A DNA stretch of 64,000 nucleotides, taken from contig NZ_BOOH01000019.1 of assembly GCF_016863135.1 (NCBI RefSeq), forward strand, positions 124,001 through 188,000, in the 5' to 3' direction. The position numbers and the translations under genes were made by a program. The notes under the pieces are model-generated. The model saw nothing but the letters and a program-made list of their open reading frames with translations. It had not been told where the DNA came from and searched no databases. The DNA is from Planobispora longispora (GTDB lineage Bacteria > Actinomycetota > Actinomycetes > Streptosporangiales > Streptosporangiaceae). Shown piece after piece: positions 1-15,623 of the stretch. How positions within the stretch are numbered: the stretch's first letter is position 1; every line of letters starts with the position of its first letter.

Positions 1-83
1 TCGGTCGTCGTGGTCTTGCCCGCGTCGATGTGGGCCATGATGCCGATGTTTCGGACCTTGGCCAGGTCAAGCGTGGTGGCCAC
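1..83 (-). CDS. fusA: elongation factor G, N-terminal fragment (runs off the window)
   Basis: Only the first 27 codons are present; the gene continues beyond base 1. Reading from a GTG at 83-81, the peptide has the EF-G N-terminus, with [14 protein letters not shown] containing the P-loop (AHIDAGKT) that binds GTP. EF-G drives ribosome translocation. It is the third gene of the rpsL-rpsG-fusA (str) operon, 36 bp after rpsG. GTG is chosen because the family begins shortly before the [12 protein letters not shown] segment and a purine-rich stretch precedes it. The rest of the protein cannot be judged here. Confidence 0.93.
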   Translation of the reverse strand, partial: MATTLDLAKVRNIGIMAHIDAGKTTTT

Positions 84-119
84 TTCTCTCGCGTCCTCGT
101 CGTCTCGTCGAACCCGCTG

Positions 120-590
120 TTACCAGCGGTAGTGGGCGAAGGCCTTGTTGGACTCGGCCATCTTGTGGGTGTCCTCGCGCTTCTTGACCGAGGCGCCGAG
201 GCCATTGCTGGCGTCGAGCAGCTCGTTCATCAAGCGCTCGGTCATGGTCTTCTCACGGCGGGCGCGGGAGTACTGCACCAGCCAGCGCAGGGCCAGGGTG
301 GTGCTGCGCGCGGCGCGCACCTCGACCGGGACCTGGTAGGTCGCGCCGCCGACGCGGCGGCTGCGAACCTCAAGGGTGGGCTTGACGTTGTCCAGCGCGC
401 GCTTCAGAGTGACGACCGGGTCGTTGCCGGTCTTGTCCCTGCAGCCCTCCAGAGCGCCGTAGACGATCGACTGCGCGATGGAGCGCTTGCCGTCCAGGAG
501 CACCTTGTTGATGAGCGCGGTGACCAGCGGCGAGTTGTGGACCGGGTCGGCCATGAGCTGGCGACGGCCAGGAGAACCCTTGCGAGGCAT
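120..590 (-). CDS. rpsG: 30S ribosomal protein S7
   Basis: 156 residues, the normal bacterial S7 length. It begins [12 protein letters not shown] and contains the [12 protein letters not shown] segment and the conserved C-terminal AFAHYRW. S7 nucleates assembly of the 30S head by binding the 3' domain of 16S rRNA and lies near the E site. In many bacteria it is also a translational regulator of the str operon; no such site was identified here. The ATG at 590 lies 3 bp after the rpsL stop, so translation is probably coupled, with an AAGGA overlapping the rpsL stop codon. Nothing unusual was seen. Confidence 0.98.
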   Translation of the reverse strand: MPRKGSPGRRQLMADPVHNSPLVTALINKVLLDGKRSIAQSIVYGALEGCRDKTGNDPVVTLKRALDNVKPTLEVRSRRVGGATYQVPVEVRAARSTTLALRWLVQYSRARREKTMTERLMNELLDASNGLGASVKKREDTHKMAESNKAFAHYRW

Positions 591-593
591 TCC

Positions 594-965
594 TTACTTC
601 TCCTTCTTCGCGCCGTAACGGCTACGGGCCTGCTTGCGGTTGCGGACACCCTGGGTGTCGAGCGAGCCACGGATGATCTTGTAGCGAACACCCGGCAGGT
701 CCTTAACACGACCACCGCGGACGAGCACGATGCTGTGCTCCTGGAGGTTGTGACCGACACCCGGGATGTAGGCCGTGACCTCGATGCCGTTGGTGAGCCG
801 GACACGCGCGACCTTGCGGAGGGCGGAGTTCGGCTTCTTGGGGGTCGTGGTGTAAACGCGCATGCAGGTGCCGCGTCGCTGGGGGCTGGCCTTGAGCGCC
901 GGGGTCTTGGTCTTTGTGACCTTGTCCTGGCGGCCCTTGCGGACCAGCTGCTGAATCGTAGGCAC
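594..965 (-). CDS. rpsL: 30S ribosomal protein S12
   Basis: 123 residues from a GTG at 965-963 ([12 protein letters not shown]), preceded by GGAGA at a normal distance. An upstream in-frame ATG at 1049 would add 28 residues not found in the family. S12 sits at the decoding centre and governs accuracy. The loop [13 protein letters not shown] carries the lysine equivalent to K43, and [13 protein letters not shown] carries the one equivalent to K88, so the classic streptomycin-resistance positions look wild type. It is the first gene of the str operon; rpsG follows after 3 bp. Confidence 0.97.
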   Translation of the reverse strand: MPTIQQLVRKGRQDKVTKTKTPALKASPQRRGTCMRVYTTTPKKPNSALRKVARVRLTNGIEVTAYIPGVGHNLQEHSIVLVRGGRVKDLPGVRYKIIRGSLDTQGVRNRKQARSRYGAKKEK

Positions 966-1460
966 CGCGTCTCCGTTCGTGCTTGCCGGTAATCGAAATG
1001 TGGTGCTTTTCGCAGGTACTGCCGGTGTCATGACCTGCGCTTTTTCCATTCGCTCCGACCCACGCGGTCGGGCGTGTCGCGCTCTTGTCGCGTCACTTCC
1101 GAGCTCAGCCGGTCCAGCGAAGGAAGGCCATACGGCGTCTTCGTCGACTCCTTATCGGGAACCTGCCGACACGCACGCATGAGAGCCCATGAAGCCACGG
1201 GCACGAAGGGAAACACTACCTATTCCCGCGCAGCACGTCAAAACAGCCGCACCACCGGATGCCGTTGTCAGCGTCCGTGCTCGTGTTGTCGTGGCTCCCG
1301 CGGCCGGTTTTGCGGCCGACCGCTGTGGGCCCGGATCAAGTTTACCCGTTGCGGCCCGGTTCTCCGTCCGTTCTCGGATAACAGCTGCCTTTCATCACCT
1401 GAAACTCTCGTGACATAAAGCCGAAGCCGCAAAGTCGCGGTCACGGCGGTCAACGCGAAC
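966..1460 (-). promoter_or_regulatory. intergenic region upstream of the str operon
   Basis: About 495 bp between rpsL and the rpoC terminator with no credible gene; the short frames here lack ribosome-binding sites and conserved features. It must contain the str-operon promoter. One weak minus-strand candidate is TTTCAG, 17 bp, TTATCC around 1376-1405. The match is poor and would give a leader of roughly 400 nt, so it is only a suggestion. Confidence 0.4.
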
Positions 1461-1492
1461 GGCGCCTGAATCCCCTCGGGAATCCAGGCGCC
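1461..1492 (-). terminator. rpoBC operon terminator
   Basis: Stem GGCGCCTG / CAGGCGCC (1461-1468 with 1485-1492), with a further CCC/GGG pairing inside, about 80 bp after the rpoC stop. It has no T tract, as is usual for GC-rich actinomycetes. Confidence 0.75.
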
Positions 1493-1570
1493 GTCGAGAG
1501 CGCGTTAAGAGGTGTCAAGCGGATCCTTGCCGTGGCGCGGATCCGCCCGCCCTCTCAGAACCGCCGGCGA

Positions 1571-5455
<3,885 letters not shown>

Positions 5456-5481
5456 GTGTTTTCCCCTCCTCAGCTTCTAGA

Positions 5482-8952
<3,471 letters not shown>

Positions 8953-9486
8953 CAGATGTCCTTCCGAGGGCTCGCGGCGGACTGACTACACGCACGCCAG
9001 ACGACCATGCATCAGAGCACCAAAAGAAGCGGGTCGTCAAAGGGCAGCGCAAAGGGGCAGTGTAGCCGAACGGCACACGCCTGTCCACCCCGGTCTCGCT
9101 GCATGCTCCACGTTGGTCGCAGCATCGCCCGTCCGCGCCGAAACGTCAAGCCCGGAAGCCGACATTCCAGCTGAAACTCCAGCTCAAGGCTGGGAGTTTT
9201 CCCGCCGATTGACCTGCGCACGCCACCGGGTTCAGGACGTTACCCCAACCCGGGACGGTCACACCCGTCAGCCGGCGGTTCGAGCGCCAACCGGTAACCG
9301 GTCGACGATCGACGCTGCCATGGCCGATGTACCCCCGGTCAAACCTTCTTCAAACACAGCCTTTGCTAACAATTATATAACGCGCCACACCATGACTCCC
9401 TACCCGCAAGGCGGCGCCGCCTACCAGCACCCCCCGAATCGCGGCCCGTCAGCGTCGCCATCGACACAGCGTCGCCGTAAGAGCAG
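8953..9486 (-). promoter_or_regulatory. long rpoBC upstream region with a consensus-like -10 hexamer
   Basis: 534 bp with no supported gene. On the minus strand a perfect TATAAT lies at 9377-9372, inside the only AT-rich patch (about 9360-9380); no good -35 element stands 16-18 bp upstream. If used, it gives a 5' leader of roughly 410 nt before rpoB. A bulged hairpin (AACTCC..AGC / GCTGGGAGTT, 9175-9198) lies in that leader and reads as hairpin plus TTTT on the opposite strand. The ACCGGTAACCGGT palindrome near 9289-9301 is a further landmark. Confidence 0.45.
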
Positions 9487-10002
9487 TCACAGGGGCGGGG
9501 CGGCTCCCAGGAGTGTGGAGAGCTCCGTGACCAGCCAGCGGGAGCCGTCCCGGACCATCACGAAACGGACCCGTCCCCGGGTCACCTGCCGCCGGGGCTG
9601 ATCCTCCCCCGCCGGGGTCCTGGCGGTGTTCATGTTCACGAACAGCAGCACCTCGGCGTGGTCCGGCCCCGCCGACTCCACCGCCGCCTCCACGACCGTC
9701 GCCGACTGCACCAGCCGCTGCTGCCGGGCCGGCGGCCCCATGGTCGCGGCGAGCCGCCGGTAGTGCTCGGCGAGCCCTCCGGTGGTGTATCCCCCGGCCC
9801 GCGCGAAGTCCTGCTCGATCGTGCGGTAGTCGTAGGACAGCATGTCGGCGGCGAAGGAGCGGGCGGCGGCGAGCGCGTCCCGCCCCGCGTCCTCACCCGC
9901 GCGCAGCCGGCCGAGGTCGGCCAGCATGACTCCGACCGCCGCCGCCAGCACCAGCGCCACGAGGCTCAGCACCCCGGTGACCAGCAGGGAGGCGCGCCTC
10001 AT
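9487..10002 (-). CDS. Mce-associated membrane protein (second of pair)
   Basis: 171 residues from ATG 10002, which overlaps the stop of the preceding gene by 4 bp (ATGA). One N-terminal membrane helix (about residues 3-28) precedes a periplasmic-type domain with the Mce-associated pattern: a helical stretch with DMLSYDYRTIEQDF, then VLLFVNMNTAR and a final GSRWLVTELSTL. Such proteins accompany Mce lipid or sterol importers and are thought to stabilise or assist the complex. It resembles the upstream gene in layout and is a divergent paralogue. Context with Mkl supports a role in an Mce transporter; the family call comes from pattern, not a search. Confidence 0.7.
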   Translation of the reverse strand: MRRASLLVTGVLSLVALVLAAAVGVMLADLGRLRAGEDAGRDALAAARSFAADMLSYDYRTIEQDFARAGGYTTGGLAEHYRRLAATMGPPARQQRLVQSATVVEAAVESAGPDHAEVLLFVNMNTARTPAGEDQPRRQVTRGRVRFVMVRDGSRWLVTELSTLLGAAPPL

Positions 10003-10514
10003 GGGACCAGCTCGGCCTTCGACACGAGCCACGTCCCGCCGGTCCTGGTCACTTCCATGCGCCACCGGTGGAAACGCTCCTGCGGGGGGCTCTCACTCCC
10101 CTCCCACCTGATCACCGCGTCCCCGGCCACCAGCACCCGCGCCGTGTCCCCCTCCAGCGCGACCAGCCCGACGGCGCGCAGCGCGCCCGTCTGGACGACC
10201 TTCTCCTCGGCCGTGGTCTGTCTCAGGGTGGCGGCGTTCCTGGCGTACTCGGCCTTGGCCGGCCCGGTGGAGGAGGCCAGGACGCGCGCGATGTCGGCCT
10301 CGACGGTCCGGTGGCTCACCGACAGGAGGTTGACCGCGTGCGCGCCCGCCGCCCGCAGCACCGCCGCGCGGTCGTCGTCGGCCGCCTGGGCGTCGCGCAG
10401 GTCTCCGCCCACCCAGAAGGCCGCCGCCGCGAGGCAGGCGATCAGCAGGCCCGGCAGCCAGGGCAGGAGTCTCCTCAGCACGCTTCGATCTTCCAGCTCG
10501 GCTGTCACCGTCAC
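9999..10514 (-). CDS. Mce-associated membrane protein (first of pair)
   Basis: 171 residues. A short cytoplasmic N-terminus is followed by one membrane helix (about 18-38, LPWLPGLLIACLAAAAFWVG), then a domain with HAVNLLSVSHRTVEADI, a central VLVAGDAVI strand and a C-terminal GTWLVSKAELVP. The layout matches the downstream paralogue and the Mce-associated family. It is translationally coupled to that gene by an ATGA overlap. The Mkl-type ATPase lies 218 bp upstream on the same strand. No mce genes themselves lie in the window, so this may be a satellite part of a transporter encoded elsewhere. Confidence 0.68.
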   Translation of the reverse strand: MTVTAELEDRSVLRRLLPWLPGLLIACLAAAAFWVGGDLRDAQAADDDRAAVLRAAGAHAVNLLSVSHRTVEADIARVLASSTGPAKAEYARNAATLRQTTAEEKVVQTGALRAVGLVALEGDTARVLVAGDAVIRWEGSESPPQERFHRWRMEVTRTGGTWLVSKAELVP

Positions 10515-10732
10515 GGTCGATCACCATCAACCATAGCGAACGGGATCGATCAGCACCGATGGAACATCGAACTCATCTCCTGGCGGAGATGCGCCGCGTC
10601 ATGCGGGAACGCTCTTCGTCACACCGTGTCCTCCGCCCCGGGACACGGGGGAAGGCCGGGGACGGCGGTGGGACGAAGCAGGGAGAAGCGGGAAACGGGG
10701 GAAAGGGGTCGGGAAGGCCGGAGGCCCGGCTG

Positions 10733-11734
10733 TCACCGGACGCCGTTGAGATGCGCCTCGACGAGGCGGGGATACTCCTCCAGCCAGTTGCGGCCCCGGT
10801 CGTCCACGAAGGAGTTCACCGGCGGGATGACGCCGTTGGCGGCCAGCCACTCGCCCGGCGGGCGCTGCGTGCGCCGGATCCGGTTCTCGCTCGGCATGAG
10901 CTGCGGCGGGATGGGCGGCAGGCCTCCCGGGTCGTGACCCAGCTGCGCCTCGGCCTCCAGCTCGGAGACGTCCTTCTCCTCCGACATGCCGATCGGGCCG
11001 TGCCTGCGCGCGTTGAGGAACTGCCGCACCACCGGCTCGTCACTGGAGAGCAGCATCTCGCGAGGACCGAACATGATCAGCTCGCGCCGGAACAGCAGTC
11101 CGATGTTGTCCGGGACCGTACGGGCGGTGTTGATGTCGTGCGTGACGATGAGGAAGGTGGCCTCGATCTCCGCGTTGAGGTCCACGATCAGCTGGTTCAG
11201 ATAGGCCGTGCGGACCGGATCGAGACCGGAGTCCGGCTCGTCGAACAGGATGATCTCGGGGTCGAGGACGAGCGCCCGGGCCAGGCCCGCCCGCTTGCGC
11301 ATGCCTCCGGAGATCTCGCCGGGAAGCTTGCCCTCGGCGCCGATCAGGCCGACGAGCTCCATCTTCTCCATGACGATCTTGCGGATCTCGGTCTCGCCCT
11401 TCCTGGTGTGCTCGCGCAGCGGGAAGGCGACGTTGTCGAAGAGGTTGAGCGAGCCGAAGAGGGCGCCGTCCTGGAACAGGACGCCGAACAGTCTCCGCAG
11501 CTCGTAGAGCTTGTCCTCGCCGCAGTTGGCCAGGTCGTGGCCGTCGATCCAGATGTGGCCCCGTTCGGGCCTCAGCAGGCCGACGAGGGACTTGAGGAAG
11601 ACGGACTTGCCGGTGCCCGAGGGGCCGAGCAGGACCGAGATCTCACCCGCCGGGAGCGTCAGCGTGACGTCCTCCCAGATGACCTGCCTTCCAAACGACT
11701 TGGTCAGTCCCTCGACCACGACTTCGACGCCCAC
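10733..11734 (-). CDS. mkl: ABC transporter ATP-binding protein, Mkl/MlaF type
   Basis: 333 residues from GTG 11734, chosen over a start 10 codons upstream because GGAGGA sits 6 nt before it. Walker A is GPSGTGKS (37-44), the Q-loop follows VLFQDG, the signature is SGGMR (142-146), Walker B ILFDEPDSGLDP is near 162-173 and the switch histidine is in VTHD (~199). The SGGM signature and FDEPDSGLDP are typical of ATPases powering Mce/Mla lipid transporters. About 85 extra C-terminal residues follow the ATPase core. In Mycobacterium tuberculosis mkl likewise lies between rplL and rpoB, so the position is conserved. The substrate is not deducible. Confidence 0.88.
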   Translation of the reverse strand: MGVEVVVEGLTKSFGRQVIWEDVTLTLPAGEISVLLGPSGTGKSVFLKSLVGLLRPERGHIWIDGHDLANCGEDKLYELRRLFGVLFQDGALFGSLNLFDNVAFPLREHTRKGETEIRKIVMEKMELVGLIGAEGKLPGEISGGMRKRAGLARALVLDPEIILFDEPDSGLDPVRTAYLNQLIVDLNAEIEATFLIVTHDINTARTVPDNIGLLFRRELIMFGPREMLLSSDEPVVRQFLNARRHGPIGMSEEKDVSELEAEAQLGHDPGGLPPIPPQLMPSENRIRRTQRPPGEWLAANGVIPPVNSFVDDRGRNWLEEYPRLVEAHLNGVR

Positions 11735-11879
11735 GTGCAGTCCTCCAGAAGACCGGTGCACCACCGTAGTGACGATCGCCCCGAGCGGACCGGATTCCCA
11801 GGCGATCCGGCGATCGTTACAACACGGTTATGAGACTAGCCGTCCAACAAGTGGGCGAGGAAGGGCCCGGACACGCAAG

Positions 11880-11915
11880 AAGAGCGGGCCACCGGCACCT
11901 GGTGGACCCGCTCTT
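11880..11915 (-). terminator. rplJ-rplL operon terminator
   Basis: Long hairpin: AAGAGCGGG (11880-11888) pairs with CCCGCTCTT (11907-11915), and CCACC with GGTGG inside, with one bulged A. It starts 15 nt after the rplL stop. Confidence 0.9.
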
Positions 11916-11929
11916 CCCGGCGTAGCGAA

Positions 11930-12325
11930 CTACTTGACGGTGACGGTGGCGCCGGCGCCCTCGAGGGCAGCCTTGGCCTTCTCCGCCTGCTCCTTGTTGA
12001 CCTTGCCGTCGAAGACCGGCTTCGGAGCGCCGTCGACCAGGTCCTTGGCCTCCTTCAGGCCCAGGCTCGTCAGGGCGCGGATCTCCTTGATGACCTGGAT
12101 CTTCTTGTCGCCGGCGGCCTCGAGGATGACGTCGAACTCGTCCTGCTCCTCGGCCTCCTCAGCGGCGCCACCGGCGCCACCGGCGGCCGGGGCGGCGGCA
12201 ACGGCGACCGGAGCGGCGGCCTTGACGTCGAAGGTCTCCTCGAAGAGCTTCACGAAGTCGGACAGCTCGAGGAGGGTCATCTCCTTGAACGCGTCGAGCA
12301 GCTCGTCGTTGCTGAGCTTCGCCAT
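11930..12325 (-). CDS. rplL: 50S ribosomal protein L7/L12
   Basis: 131 residues. It has the N-terminal dimerisation helix ([18 protein letters not shown]), a flexible Ala/Gly/Glu hinge (about 54-72), and the C-terminal domain with [20 protein letters not shown] that contacts translation GTPases. L7/L12 forms the ribosomal stalk with L10. The ATG at 12325 is preceded by GGAGGA. It follows rplJ by 85 bp, and a strong terminator lies just after its stop. Nothing odd was seen. Confidence 0.98.
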   Translation of the reverse strand: MAKLSNDELLDAFKEMTLLELSDFVKLFEETFDVKAAAPVAVAAAPAAGGAGGAAEEAEEQDEFDVILEAAGDKKIQVIKEIRALTSLGLKEAKDLVDGAPKPVFDGKVNKEQAEKAKAALEGAGATVTVK

Positions 12326-12410
12326 GATTTCCTCCGTATGGATCTAGCTGGTTAAAGAATCGGGACCGCGGTTACGTATGCGCTAATCCCCTGCGACCGC
12401 TTGCGCGGAC

Positions 12411-12935
12411 CTACTCGCCGGCCTCGGCGCGCTTGGCGCGCAGAGCCTCGGCCAGCTGAGCCATGTTGGTGGGCAGCGCGTTGAAGACGGCGGCCGCGTG
12501 GCCCTGCTTCGCCTTCATGGCGCCGGCCAGCTTCGCGAGGAGAACCTCACGCGACTCGAGGTCGGCAAGCTTGCTGATCTCGGCCGGGGTCATCGCCTTA
12601 CCGTCGACGACACCGCCCTTGATGACCAGGAGGGGATTGGCCTTGGCGAAGTCACGCAGACTCTTGGCAGCCTCGACCACGTCGCCGTCGACGAACGCGA
12701 TCGCCGACGGACCCGCGAGCAGGTCGTCGAGCTGGTTGATCCCGGCCTGGTTGGCCGCGATCTTGGTCAGCGTGTTCTTCACCACGGCGAACTGCGCATT
12801 CCCACCGAGAGCAACGCGCAGCTGCTTGAGCTGAGCGACGGTGAGACCGCGGTATTCGGTCAGAACAGCAGCGCCAGAGCCTTCGAAGCTGCTCTTGAGC
12901 TCGGCAATGGACGCCGCCTTGTCCGCCTTCGCCAT
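12411..12935 (-). CDS. rplJ: 50S ribosomal protein L10
   Basis: 174 residues, with the conserved [16 protein letters not shown] and [10 protein letters not shown] segments. L10 is the stalk base: it binds 23S rRNA and carries L7/L12 dimers, and the L10-L12 complex often represses its own mRNA. The ATG at 12935 is preceded by GGAAGGAGG, which can pair with an upstream complementary stretch (see the leader entries), consistent with translational feedback. Its C-terminus ([17 protein letters not shown]) is the usual stalk-binding helix region. Confidence 0.98.
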   Translation of the reverse strand: MAKADKAASIAELKSSFEGSGAAVLTEYRGLTVAQLKQLRVALGGNAQFAVVKNTLTKIAANQAGINQLDDLLAGPSAIAFVDGDVVEAAKSLRDFAKANPLLVIKGGVVDGKAMTPAEISKLADLESREVLLAKLAGAMKAKQGHAAAVFNALPTNMAQLAEALRAKRAEAGE

Positions 12936-12971
12936 GGGCCTCCTTCCAGATGTACCCGCCGGGAAAGGCCC
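12936..12971 (-). promoter_or_regulatory. hairpin sequestering the rplJ ribosome-binding site
   Basis: In the transcript, GGGCCUUUCC (12971-12962) can pair with GGAAGGAGGCCC (12947-12936) across a 14-nt loop, with a two-base bulge. This buries the Shine-Dalgarno sequence immediately before the AUG. Autogenous control by L10(L12) is well known for this operon; the specific fold is my reading. Confidence 0.55.
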
Positions 12972-12983
12972 ACAAATGACAAC

Positions 12984-13110
12984 AGCCCCGGGCGCAGGCG
13001 CACGGGGCTCACACGAGGACAGTCAGAACGATCCCAATGAAAACTCACATCACACCTGCGCGGGCCGTCCACTGAGTGGATCCTTAGGCCGTCTGACATC
13101 AAGTCAGACG
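12984..13110 (-). promoter_or_regulatory. rplJL 5' leader with three hairpins
   Basis: Three stem-loops lie upstream of rplJ: CGTCTGAC/GTCAGACG (13090-13110, 5-nt loop), TCCAC/GTGGA (13068-13080) and AGCCCCG/CGGGGCT (12984-13009). Together with the hairpin over the ribosome-binding site they form a structured leader of the kind used for L10 autoregulation. I cannot map an L10-binding kink-turn with certainty. The remaining bases of the 355-bp gap to the lipoprotein gene hold only that gene's terminator and no reading frame I would support. Confidence 0.5.
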
Positions 13111-13237
13111 ACGACCGGCGGTCTTCGGCGTTGACAGCTTACGCCCCGTCAGAGGATTGACCAAATCGGGGGACGGCCGTGCCCTGTCCCGGGGACCGAC
13201 GGGACCGACGGGGCCGGCGAGCCGCTCTTCTCATGGG

Positions 13238-13280
13238 TACGGCCCGCACCCCGGCCGGACATCCCGGGGTGCGGGCCGTA
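13238..13280 (-). terminator. terminator of the lipoprotein gene
   Basis: Perfect 15-bp stem, TACGGCCCGCACCCC (13238-13252) with its complement at 13266-13280, and a 13-nt loop. It lies 10 nt after the lipoprotein stop and separates it from the rplJ leader. Confidence 0.9.
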
Positions 13281-13290
13281 CCACGACCGG

Positions 13291-14124
13291 TCAGTTCCCG
13301 CCGGGGTTCTTCGGCAGGTCGCCCACCTGGTCGGCGGGCGGGGCCGTGATCGTCGCGGCCTCGTTGAAGTTCCTGAAGTGCGCGGCCATCGAGAACGACG
13401 TCCCCTGCTCGGACCCGCTCAGCGTCACCTTGCGCGGCAGGTACTGGGCGTCGGCCCACAGGTCGAACTTCACGTTCTTGGCGTGCGAGAACTGGTCCTG
13501 GAGCCGCTCGCGCTCCTGCGGGGCGAACGCCTGGACCGCCTCGGCGAGCGGGAAGGTGCCGCTGTAGTGGGTGGTCTCCACCCCGCCGACCGTCTCGGTG
13601 CCGACCGCCTTGACGTCCTTCGACGCGGTCAGCAGCTTGACCGTCCCGGCCAGGTCGAACTGCCGGGCCTGGTCCATGAACTGCCTGATCTCGGCCTGTC
13701 CGCCGGTGTCCAGGTCGCCGACCGACACCTTCACCCACGGCTTCGTCGCCCCGGCCAGCTGGGTGAGCAGCTCGGACTTCACGTAGACCGTCTCACCCAG
13801 CAGGATGGCCCGCGCCCCTCCGGGCACGTTCCGCCCGCCGAAGGAGATCACGTCCAACGTGATGTCGGTCGCCAGCTCCGGCTTGCTCTGGTAGACCATG
13901 CTGCCCTGGATCTTGCCGGAGTCCTCGGGTCCTCCGGTGGCCTCGACCACCACGTCGGCGGAGTAGGAGGTGACCTCCTCGGCCTTCTGGGCGCTCTCCT
14001 GGACCGCCTCGGCCGCCGCCAACTTCACATTCCCCAGGGGCACCACGTCCCCCTGGGCTCCGCATCCCGTGACCGCGACCAGCGCAGCCGCCCCCAGTGC
14101 CAGCGCGGGAGCCAATCGACGCAT
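13291..14124 (-). CDS. secreted lipoprotein, LppX/LprG-like
   Basis: 277 residues. A signal peptide begins MRRLAPALALGAAALV and ends in the lipobox VTGC, so it should be lipidated and anchored outside the membrane. The mature part resembles LppX/LprAFG-type and LolA-like lipoproteins, which bind lipids between sheet and helices; this is a weak family call. ATG 14124 is preferred over the GTG three codons earlier because AAGGGG is correctly spaced for it. A similar lipoprotein between rplA and rplJ is known in other actinomycetes. It sits between two strong terminators and is probably monocistronic. Confidence 0.75.
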   Translation of the reverse strand: MRRLAPALALGAAALVAVTGCGAQGDVVPLGNVKLAAAEAVQESAQKAEEVTSYSADVVVEATGGPEDSGKIQGSMVYQSKPELATDITLDVISFGGRNVPGGARAILLGETVYVKSELLTQLAGATKPWVKVSVGDLDTGGQAEIRQFMDQARQFDLAGTVKLLTASKDVKAVGTETVGGVETTHYSGTFPLAEAVQAFAPQERERLQDQFSHAKNVKFDLWADAQYLPRKVTLSGSEQGTSFSMAAHFRNFNEAATITAPPADQVGDLPKNPGGN

Positions 14125-14210
14125 CCGCCTCACCCCTTCACATCCCCCGATTACTTGTCTCTTCGAGACTATGCGGGCGGGGAAGAACTCGCCTCGTCCA
14201 TGGGAACGAT

Positions 14211-14250
14211 AAAGGGCCTCAGCCGAATGGCCATTCGGCTGAGGCCCTTT
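14211..14250 (-). terminator. rplK-rplA operon terminator
   Basis: Perfect 40-bp palindrome: AAAGGGCCTCAGCCGAATGG at 14211-14230 is followed directly by its reverse complement, ending CCCTTT. It is 20 bp past the rplA stop, and the sequence is symmetric, so it could stop transcription both ways. Confidence 0.93.
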
Positions 14251-14270
14251 GACGTCTGAGGACTGAGAGA

Positions 14271-14984
14271 TCAGGCCTCGAGCTCCGCGGTCAGCGCCCG
14301 CGTCAGGTTCGGGTCGACCGGGATGCCGGGGCCCATGGACGTGGAGAAGGTGACCTTCTTGAGGTAACGGCCCTTGGCCGCCGACGGCTTGAGACGCAGC
14401 ACCTCGTCGAGGGCGGCGGCGTAGTTCTCCACGAGCTGACGGTCGTCGAAGGAGACCTTGCCGATGATGAAGTGCAGGTTCGCGTGCCTGTCGACACGGA
14501 ACTCGATCTTTCCGCCCTTGATGTCGGTGACGGCCTTGCCGACGGCCGGGGTCACGGTGCCGGTCTTGGGGTTCGGCATCAGACCACGCGGACCGAGCAC
14601 GCGGCCCAGGCGGCCGACCTTGCCCATGAGGTCCGGGGTGGCGACGACGGCGTCGAAGTCGAGGCGGCCCTTGGCCACCTCGTCGATCAGCTCGTCGGCG
14701 CCGACGATGTCGGCGCCCGCGGCGCGGGCCTCCTCGGCACGGTCACCGGTCGCGAAGACCAGGACCCGGGCGGTCTTACCGGTGCCGTGCGGGAGGTTGA
14801 CGGTGCCGCGGACCATCTGGTCCGCCTTGCGCGGGTCGACGCCCAGTCGCAGAGCGACCTCGACGGTGGCGTCGAACTTGGTGACGGTGGTCTCCTTGGC
14901 CAGCTTGGCCGCCTGGGCCGGGCTGTACAGGTTCTCGCGGTCCACCTTGGCCGCGGCGTCGTTATGTGCCTTGCTGCGCTTCAC
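14271..14984 (-). CDS. rplA: 50S ribosomal protein L1
   Basis: 237 residues from GTG 14984 ([18 protein letters not shown]), preceded by AGGAGT. The frame stays open 89 codons further upstream, but that part is arginine/serine-rich read-through of the spacer and rplK and is not L1. Family segments include the [17 protein letters not shown] loop and [14 protein letters not shown]1 forms the mobile stalk at the E site and in many bacteria represses the L11 operon by binding its mRNA. It lies 91 bp after rplK and is followed by a perfect terminator. Confidence 0.97.
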   Translation of the reverse strand: MKRSKAHNDAAAKVDRENLYSPAQAAKLAKETTVTKFDATVEVALRLGVDPRKADQMVRGTVNLPHGTGKTARVLVFATGDRAEEARAAGADIVGADELIDEVAKGRLDFDAVVATPDLMGKVGRLGRVLGPRGLMPNPKTGTVTPAVGKAVTDIKGGKIEFRVDRHANLHFIIGKVSFDDRQLVENYAAALDEVLRLKPSAAKGRYLKKVTFSTSMGPGIPVDPNLTRALTAELEA

Positions 14985-15075
14985 TTGCTCACTCCTGATC
15001 TGAGTGTCCGTGGTGCGGGCCAGCGCCTGGCCCTCCCACTCGATTCGAGGTCTGTGCCGCCGGAGGCCGGGACGG

Positions 15076-15507
15076 CTAGTCGGCGATGGTGATGCCCATC
15101 GACCGGGCGGTGCCGGCGATGATCTTCTCGGCGGCCTCGATGTCGTTGGCGTTGAGGTCCTGCATCTTGGTCTCGGCGATCTGGCGCAGCTGCTCACGGG
15201 TGAGCTTGCCGACCTTGTCCTTCTGCGGGACGGCCGAGCCCTTCGCCACACCGGCGGCCTTCTTGATCAGCTCCGGCGCCGGGGGCGTCTTCGTGATGAA
15301 GGTGAAGCTGCGGTCCTCGAAGATGGTGATCTCGACGGGGATGATGTTGCCGCGCTGGGCCTCGGTGGCAGCGTTGTACTGCTTCACGAAGTCCATGATG
15401 TTGACGCCGTGCGGACCGAGGGCGGTACCGACCGGCGGGGCGGGCGTGGCCTGGCCAGCGGGGAGCTGGACCTTGACCAGGGCCGCGATCTTCTTCTTAG
15501 GAGGCAT
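15076..15507 (-). CDS. rplK: 50S ribosomal protein L11
   Basis: 143 residues beginning [20 protein letters not shown]. The proline-rich N-terminal segment ([21 protein letters not shown]) is where thiopeptides act in other species, and its prolines are unaltered here. L11 binds the GTPase-associated region of 23S rRNA and is needed for RelA activation. ATG 15507 has a CGGAGA upstream. Start of the rplK-rplA unit, separated from nusG by two hairpins. Confidence 0.98.
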   Translation of the reverse strand: MPPKKKIAALVKVQLPAGQATPAPPVGTALGPHGVNIMDFVKQYNAATEAQRGNIIPVEITIFEDRSFTFITKTPPAPELIKKAAGVAKGSAVPQKDKVGKLTREQLRQIAETKMQDLNANDIEAAEKIIAGTARSMGITIAD

Positions 15508-15541
15508 GAGATTTTCTCCGGGTCCTCATCGGATTGATGCG

Positions 15542-15595
15542 GTTCCCCGCAGAGACGGGGAACATGTCGGAGGCCGTGCTTCGCGAAACACGGCC
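15542..15595 (-). terminator. two hairpins between nusG and rplK
   Basis: First (nearest nusG) GGCCGTG/CACGGCC at 15572-15595, around a TTCGCGAA core, 28 nt past the nusG stop: likely a terminator or attenuator. Second GTTCCCCG/CGGGGAAC at 15542-15563, which may be part of the L11 leader where L1 repression acts in other bacteria. Confidence 0.6.
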
Positions 15596-15623
15596 ACCGA
15601 ACGTCTTAGTTTATGCGACGACG

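Noticed and set aside
14985-15251. Upstream in-frame extension of rplA
   Set aside because: Arginine/serine/proline-rich, covers the spacer and the 3' end of rplK, and a good ribosome-binding site is present at GTG 14984.
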